A DNA stretch of 9,531 nucleotides. Source: Pseudoruminococcus sp964385235 (GTDB taxonomy: Bacteria; Bacillota; Clostridia; Oscillospirales; Acutalibacteraceae). Numbering within the stretch: position 1 is the first letter of the stretch; each line of letters begins with the position of its first letter. The notes beneath the pieces were generated by a model that was not told the DNA's origin, made no database searches, and saw only the letters and a program-made list of their open reading frames with translations. This document shows positions 6,214 through 9,531 of this stretch, one piece after another. Position numbers and translations under genes: made by a program. The stretch is from contig CAYLOD010000070.1 in NCBI GenBank assembly GCA_964385235.1, positions 1 to 9,531 on the forward strand, given 5' to 3'.

Positions 6214-7170
6214 ATGTTATTGAATATAGTTATAATGGATTATAAGACCGTCACAACAGGAGATGTATCACTCGACGCTTTTGAGGAATTCGGCAACGTT
6301 ACCTATCTTCCGCTTACGTCTCCCGAAAATGTCGCTGACGCTGTTAAGGACGCCGATATAGTTCTATGCAACAAAACTCCTCTTACCGCTGAAAATATGG
6401 CTGCCGCCCGAAAATTAAAATACATAGGGCTTTTCGCAACGGGGTATAACAATGTTGACATTGAATATACGAGGGCTCACGGGATAACCGTATGCAACGC
6501 GGGCAGCTATTCCACAAGCGCGGTTGTACAGCACACATTCGCGCTTCTTTTTGAAATGACTAACCGTGTCGCGGAATATAACGACTTCACAATGCGCGGC
6601 GGCTGGTGCAGAAGCGAAATTTTTTCTCCGTTTATTTATGAAACTGTTGAACTTTCTGAAAAGACGATGGGCATCATAGGATACGGCAATATCGGAAAAG
6701 CGGTTGCAAATGCCGCAAAAGCATTTTCTATGAATGTAATCGTCAGCACAAGAAATATTAAGGACGACAGCACTGAAAAATTTGTTTCGTTTGATGAGCT
6801 TCTTGCGCAAAGCGATATTGTTTCCCTTCACTGCCCGCTTAATCCGCAGTCTGAGAAAATGTTTGATGAGAGAGCGTTTTCAAAAATGAAACGCGGCTCA
6901 TACTTTATAAATACCGCCCGAGGCGGCATTGTAGACGAAAAAGCACTTTCAAACGCGTTAAGAAGCGGTCATCTCGCAGGCGCGGCGGTAGACACCCTGA
7001 CAAGCGAGCCCATGCGTGAGGACTGTCCGCTTATGGGCGCGCCGAATCTGATAATAACTCCCCATATAGCATGGGCGCCTTGTGAAACAAGAAAACGTCT
7101 TGTCGGCATAGTTTACAACAACCTTAAATCATTTTTAAACGGTACGCCGCAAAACGTAGTCACGGCTTAA
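6214..7170 (+). CDS. D-isomer-specific 2-hydroxyacid dehydrogenase
   Basis: This encodes 318 residues, the usual length for this family, which reversibly reduces 2-oxoacids to D-2-hydroxyacids with NAD(P)H. It has an N-terminal catalytic half with GLFATGYNNVDI and GSYSTSAVVQHTFALL (98-112), then a Rossmann domain with GYGNIG (156-161). The catalytic triad is visible: R236 in NTARGG, E265 in SEP and H284 in TPHIAW. The end of the second beta strand reads VSTR (177-180) rather than an acidic residue, which leaves NADPH use open. The overall pattern is closest to the glycerate/hydroxypyruvate reductase-like branch, but D-lactate formation cannot be excluded. AAGGGGA (6204-6210) supports ATG 6214, or TTG 6220, which would give the more family-like N-terminus MNIVIMD. 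Longer starts would lie in the terminator. It is followed closely by the Nif11-like gene. Confidence 0.88.
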   Translation: MLLNIVIMDYKTVTTGDVSLDAFEEFGNVTYLPLTSPENVADAVKDADIVLCNKTPLTAENMAAARKLKYIGLFATGYNNVDIEYTRAHGITVCNAGSYSTSAVVQHTFALLFEMTNRVAEYNDFTMRGGWCRSEIFSPFIYETVELSEKTMGIIGYGNIGKAVANAAKAFSMNVIVSTRNIKDDSTEKFVSFDELLAQSDIVSLHCPLNPQSEKMFDERAFSKMKRGSYFINTARGGIVDEKALSNALRSGHLAGAAVDTLTSEPMREDCPLMGAPNLIITPHIAWAPCETRKRLVGIVYNNLKSFLNGTPQNVVTA

Positions 7171-7173
7171 AGC

Positions 7174-7180
7174 GAGGTGA
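7174..7180 (+). promoter_or_regulatory. Ribosome binding site of the Nif11-like gene
   Basis: GAGGTGA is a seven-base match to the anti-Shine-Dalgarno sequence. It lies where no ATG, GTG or TTG follows in the correct frame: the frame reads ATA (7181), AAA, ACG (7187). A GTG overlaps the site at 7177 but hits TAA after five codons. The site argues that translation begins far upstream of the first ordinary in-frame start codon (TTG 7220). Confidence 0.6.
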
Positions 7181-7465
7181 ATAAAAACGGATAAAACTCA
7201 GATAGAACTTGACAGGCTATTGTCGGACGCCCGGCACAATAAGGAATTAAGGGATAAACTCCTTAAAACTAGAACAGCGTATGATCCTATGGATGAATTT
7301 TGTAATGTTGCGTTTATGCTTGGGTATAATATAACTATCGGCGGGCTGTACGCGCTCGGTCAGGATATGAACGACAGCAAGCTGAGAAGTGTAAACGGCG
7401 GCGGTGTTGACAGTATTGACGGTTGGGACGACGCTTACGAGAACTTCTTCTGCTCGCTTAATTAA
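7181..7465 (+). CDS. Small Nif11-like leader-type protein with GGG motif; start codon uncertain
   Basis: The open frame from 7181 gives 94 residues. Residues 10-60 (LDRLL, NKELRDKLLKTR, DPMDEFCNVAFMLGYNIT, LYALGQD) match the helical pattern of the Nif11 domain: a first helix, D/N-x-ELR-x-KL, then A-x-x-LGY-x-I. A leader-peptide-like MNDSKLRSVNGGG (63-75) and a 19-residue acidic, aromatic tail (76-94, with GWDD and a single Cys) follow. Nif11-like leaders ending in a double glycine are known from RiPP precursors, but no modification or export gene is visible here, so a non-precursor role is equally possible. No standard start fits: TTG 7220 would remove the first helix. ATA 7181, ACG 7187, or GTG 7177 joined through a one-base frameshift in the A run 7183-7187 are candidates. 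The gene lies 10 bases after the dehydrogenase and 19 before ldh. The family assignment is by pattern only. Confidence 0.6.
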   Translation: MKTDKTQIELDRLLSDARHNKELRDKLLKTRTAYDPMDEFCNVAFMLGYNITIGGLYALGQDMNDSKLRSVNGGGVDSIDGWDDAYENFFCSLN

Positions 7466-7484
7466 AAAAACAGGAGGTAAAAAT

Positions 7485-8435
7485 ATGCTGAAGGCAGACA
7501 GAAAAAAGGTTGTTATCGTCGGAACGGGTATGGTCGGAATGAGCTATGCTTATGCAATGCTTAACCAGAGCGTATGCGATGAGATGGTTCTCATAGACGT
7601 TAACAAGAAAAAAACGATAGGGGAGGCCATGGACTTAAACCACGGTCTTGCTTTTGCCCCGTCCACGATGAAAATTTACGCAGGAGATTACAGCGACTGC
7701 AGCGATGCGGATATCATAGTCATATGCGCGGGTGTTGCTCAAAAGCCGGGTGAGTCGCGTCTTGATCTGCTCAACAGAAACGCCGCTGTTTTCAAGACTA
7801 TTATCGAGCCCGTTGTCGCTGTCGGGTTTCACGGTATTTTCCTTGTTGCCACAAATCCGGTAGACATAATGACATATATAACGAGAAAGCTTTCCGGTTT
7901 TCCCGCGGCAAGGGTTATAGGCAGCGGAACGACTCTCGATACCGCAAGACTCCGTTTCCTCGTCGGTGAATACTTTAGCATTAACCCGAGAAATATTCAC
8001 GCATATGTCATAGGTGAACATGGCGACAGTGAATTTGTTCCATGGTCTAAAGCCCTTGTCGCGACAAAATCCGTAATAGATGTAATTAACCAAAATCGCG
8101 AATACTCAATGAGCAAGCTTATCGCGATACAAGAGGAGGTTCGTACCTCCGCTCAGGTAATAATCGAAGCGAAAAAAGCCACATATTACGGTATCGGTAT
8201 GGCTCTTACGCGCATTACAAAGGCTATATTTCAGGATGAAAACAGCGTGCTCACAGTTTCGTCAATGCTTTGCGGAGAATACGGCGAACAGGACGTTACT
8301 ATCGGCGTTCCCACGATAGTAAACAGAAATGGTGTAAAGGATATTCTTGAACTGAATCTTAACGACGAGGAAGTCGAAAAGTTTAAAAATTCCTGTGAAA
8401 CATTAAGAAAATTTTACGGCGAGCTTGAATTGTAA
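7485..8435 (+). CDS. ldh: L-lactate dehydrogenase
   Basis: This encodes 316 residues, full length for the LDH/MDH family, which reduces pyruvate to L-lactate with NADH in the cytoplasm. Visible features are the Rossmann motif GTGMVG (13-18), D38 at the end of the second strand (NAD preference), and AQKPGESRLDL (85-95), in which Q86 is the residue that marks lactate rather than malate dehydrogenase and R92 stabilises the transition state. VATNPVD (121-127), DTARLR (152-157, with the substrate-binding R155) and GEHGDSE (177-183) with catalytic H179 complete the set. ATG 7485 is chosen because AGGAGG (7472-7477) lies seven bases upstream; the open frame extends to 7404 but overlaps the preceding gene without a ribosome site. 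It is last in the metabolic operon and completes a pyruvate-centred set. Regulation by fructose-1,6-bisphosphate cannot be judged. Confidence 0.95.
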   Translation: MLKADRKKVVIVGTGMVGMSYAYAMLNQSVCDEMVLIDVNKKKTIGEAMDLNHGLAFAPSTMKIYAGDYSDCSDADIIVICAGVAQKPGESRLDLLNRNAAVFKTIIEPVVAVGFHGIFLVATNPVDIMTYITRKLSGFPAARVIGSGTTLDTARLRFLVGEYFSINPRNIHAYVIGEHGDSEFVPWSKALVATKSVIDVINQNREYSMSKLIAIQEEVRTSAQVIIEAKKATYYGIGMALTRITKAIFQDENSVLTVSSMLCGEYGEQDVTIGVPTIVNRNGVKDILELNLNDEEVEKFKNSCETLRKFYGELEL

Positions 8436-8482
8436 TTCCGGCTAAGCTCAGGCCGCAGCGAAAAATTATGCCTGTATCAAAA

Positions 8483-8524
8483 CGCCCTCCTCCGCCGGAC
8501 TTGGTTTTCCGACAGAGGAGGGCG
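8483..8524. terminator. Bidirectional hairpin terminator between ldh and glyS
   Basis: CGCCCTCCTC (8483-8492) pairs perfectly with GAGGAGGGCG (8515-8524), and an inner CGGA/TCCG pair (8496-8499 with 8508-8511) extends the structure. On the minus strand four Ts follow the stem (AAAA at 8479-8482), making it a fair terminator for glyS. On the plus strand only a weak T-rich stretch follows. Its position between convergent genes fits a shared terminator. Confidence 0.8.
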
Positions 8525-8555
8525 CTTCATATTTACATTTAATACATGATTCAGC

Positions 8556-9531
8556 TTAAAACGCTGTTTTTTCGTTAATATATTCTGTCAGCTTGTCAAC
8601 TGCGATTCTTTCCTGACTCATGGTATCCCTGTCACGCACTGTGACGCAGTTATCATCAAGAGAATCAAAATCATATGTGATACAGAACGGTGTGCCGATT
8701 TCGTCCTGACGGCGATAACGCTTTCCTATAGAGCCTGTATCGTCATAATCAACCATAAAGTGCTTTTGAAGTGTTTCAAATATTTTTTCAGCGTTTTCAT
8801 TGAGCTTTTTGGAGAGAGGCAGAACCGCAGCCTTGAACGGGGCAAGAGCCGGATGCAGCCGGAGCACAACGCGGGTATCCTTTTCGTCGATGACTTCCTC
8901 ATCGTATGCTTCTGTAATGAGAGCGAGGAAAAGCCTTTCTACACCGAGCGACGGTTCGATAACATACGGAATATAATGTGAGTTGTCAGTCGGGTCAAAA
9001 TATTCAAGGCTCTTGCCCGAGGTGTTTTGATGCTGCGTGAGGTCATAATCCGTTCTGTCGGCTACACCCCAAAGTTCGCCCCAACCAAACGGGAAGAGAT
9101 ATTCAAAGTCCGTCGTTGCCTTTGAATAGAAGCAAAGCTCCTCGGGCGAGTGATCACGCAGACGCAGGTTTTCCTCCTTAATATTAAGCGAATAGAGCCA
9201 GTCGCGGCAGAAGCCCCTCCAATAGTCAAACCATTCAAGGTCGGTGCCGGGCTTACAGAAAAATTCAAGTTCCATCTGTTCAAATTCACGGACGCGGAAA
9301 ATAAAGTTGCCGGGGGTTATCTCATTTCTGAATGACTTGCCGATCTGCGCGACGCCGAAGGGAACTTTTTTGCGGCTTGTGCGTTGAATATTCGCAAAGT
9401 TGACAAAAATACCCTGAGCGGTTTCGGGACGGAGATATATCTCGTTTCTGCTGTCCTCGGTAACGCCCTGATATGTCTTGAACATAAGGTTGAATTGGCG
9501 TATATCTGTGAAATTATGCTTTCCGCATTCA
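8556..9531 (-). CDS. glyS: Glycyl-tRNA synthetase, single-chain class II type, N-terminus missing
   Basis: About 325 residues are visible; the frame stays open to the right edge, so the first third of a protein usually near 460 residues is missing. It attaches glycine to tRNA-Gly. The visible part begins with ECGKHNFTDIRQFNLMFKT. Class II motif 2 follows, with YLRPETAQGIFVNF, then FGVAQIGKSFRNEITPG and FRVREFEQMELEFF. Next come WGELWGVADRTDYDL and motif 3 at EPSLGVERLFLAL. The C-terminal anticodon-binding domain includes LHPALAPFKAAVLPL, GSIGKRYRRQDEIGTPFCITYD and VTVRDRDTMSQERI. This is the single-polypeptide (archaeal/eukaryotic-like) form used by many Firmicutes, not the alpha2-beta2 GlyQS form. 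The ATG at 9485 is internal. Any T-box leader would be outside the window. Confidence 0.97.
   Translation of the reverse strand, partial: ECGKHNFTDIRQFNLMFKTYQGVTEDSRNEIYLRPETAQGIFVNFANIQRTSRKKVPFGVAQIGKSFRNEITPGNFIFRVREFEQMELEFFCKPGTDLEWFDYWRGFCRDWLYSLNIKEENLRLRDHSPEELCFYSKATTDFEYLFPFGWGELWGVADRTDYDLTQHQNTSGKSLEYFDPTDNSHYIPYVIEPSLGVERLFLALITEAYDEEVIDEKDTRVVLRLHPALAPFKAAVLPLSKKLNENAEKIFETLQKHFMVDYDDTGSIGKRYRRQDEIGTPFCITYDFDSLDDNCVTVRDRDTMSQERIAVDKLTEYINEKTAF

Noticed and set aside
7404..7484. N-terminal extension of L-lactate dehydrogenase
   Set aside because: It overlaps the preceding gene, has no ribosome site, and the extra residues are absent from the family; AGGAGG fixes the start at 7485.
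1..9531. Mobile element, CRISPR array, prophage or tRNA gene
   Set aside because: No transposase or integrase motifs, regularly spaced repeats, target-site duplications or cloverleaf sequences were seen on either strand.

Overview
The window looks like a piece of a Clostridia (Firmicutes) chromosome, probably a gut or rumen anaerobe near the Oscillospirales. The basis is moderate GC with A/T-rich intergenic regions, strong GGAGG-type ribosome binding sites, a near-consensus sigma-A promoter, a single-chain glycyl-tRNA synthetase, and a fermentative gene set. No rRNA, tRNA, CRISPR array, insertion sequence or phage gene is visible, and the genus cannot be fixed from this sequence alone.

Layout. 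(1) Positions 1-1342, plus strand: the 3' part of an FAD-dependent amine-oxidase/UDP-galactopyranose-mutase-like oxidoreductase, ending at a strong hairpin terminator (1351-1399). (2) Positions 1436-2533, minus strand: a two-gene surface operon. It encodes a single-pass membrane protein with an extracytoplasmic beta-type domain and a small secreted protein with a signal peptide, read from an extended -10 promoter near 2649. (3) Positions 2534-2961: a divergent intergenic region with two hairpins between the outward-facing promoters. The hairpins resemble a small minus-strand RNA ending in an intrinsic terminator. (4) Positions 2888-8435, plus strand: a metabolic operon with a near-perfect promoter. 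It encodes three subunits of a soluble biotin-dependent transcarboxylase (12S-like, 1.3S-like and 5S-like), then an internal terminator, a D-2-hydroxyacid dehydrogenase, a small Nif11-like protein and an L-lactate dehydrogenase. (5) Positions 8556-9531, minus strand: the C-terminal two thirds of glycyl-tRNA synthetase, convergent with the operon across a shared hairpin.

How the genes fit together. The metabolic block centres on pyruvate. The 5S-like subunit should exchange a carboxyl group between pyruvate/oxaloacetate and carrier-bound biotin, and the 12S-like subunit between biotin and an acyl-CoA. The two dehydrogenases reduce pyruvate-like 2-oxoacids. Neither a membrane beta subunit (sodium pump) nor a biotin carboxylase is encoded here, so transcarboxylation is the simplest reading. 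Two points deserve a second look. The 12S-like subunit has lost the conserved glycine-rich PGF-PG-QE-GIIRHGAK segment of its C-terminal half. The small gene between the dehydrogenases resembles a Nif11/RiPP leader with a GGG motif and a 19-residue tail, and it lacks an ordinary start codon at the place its ribosome binding site predicts.
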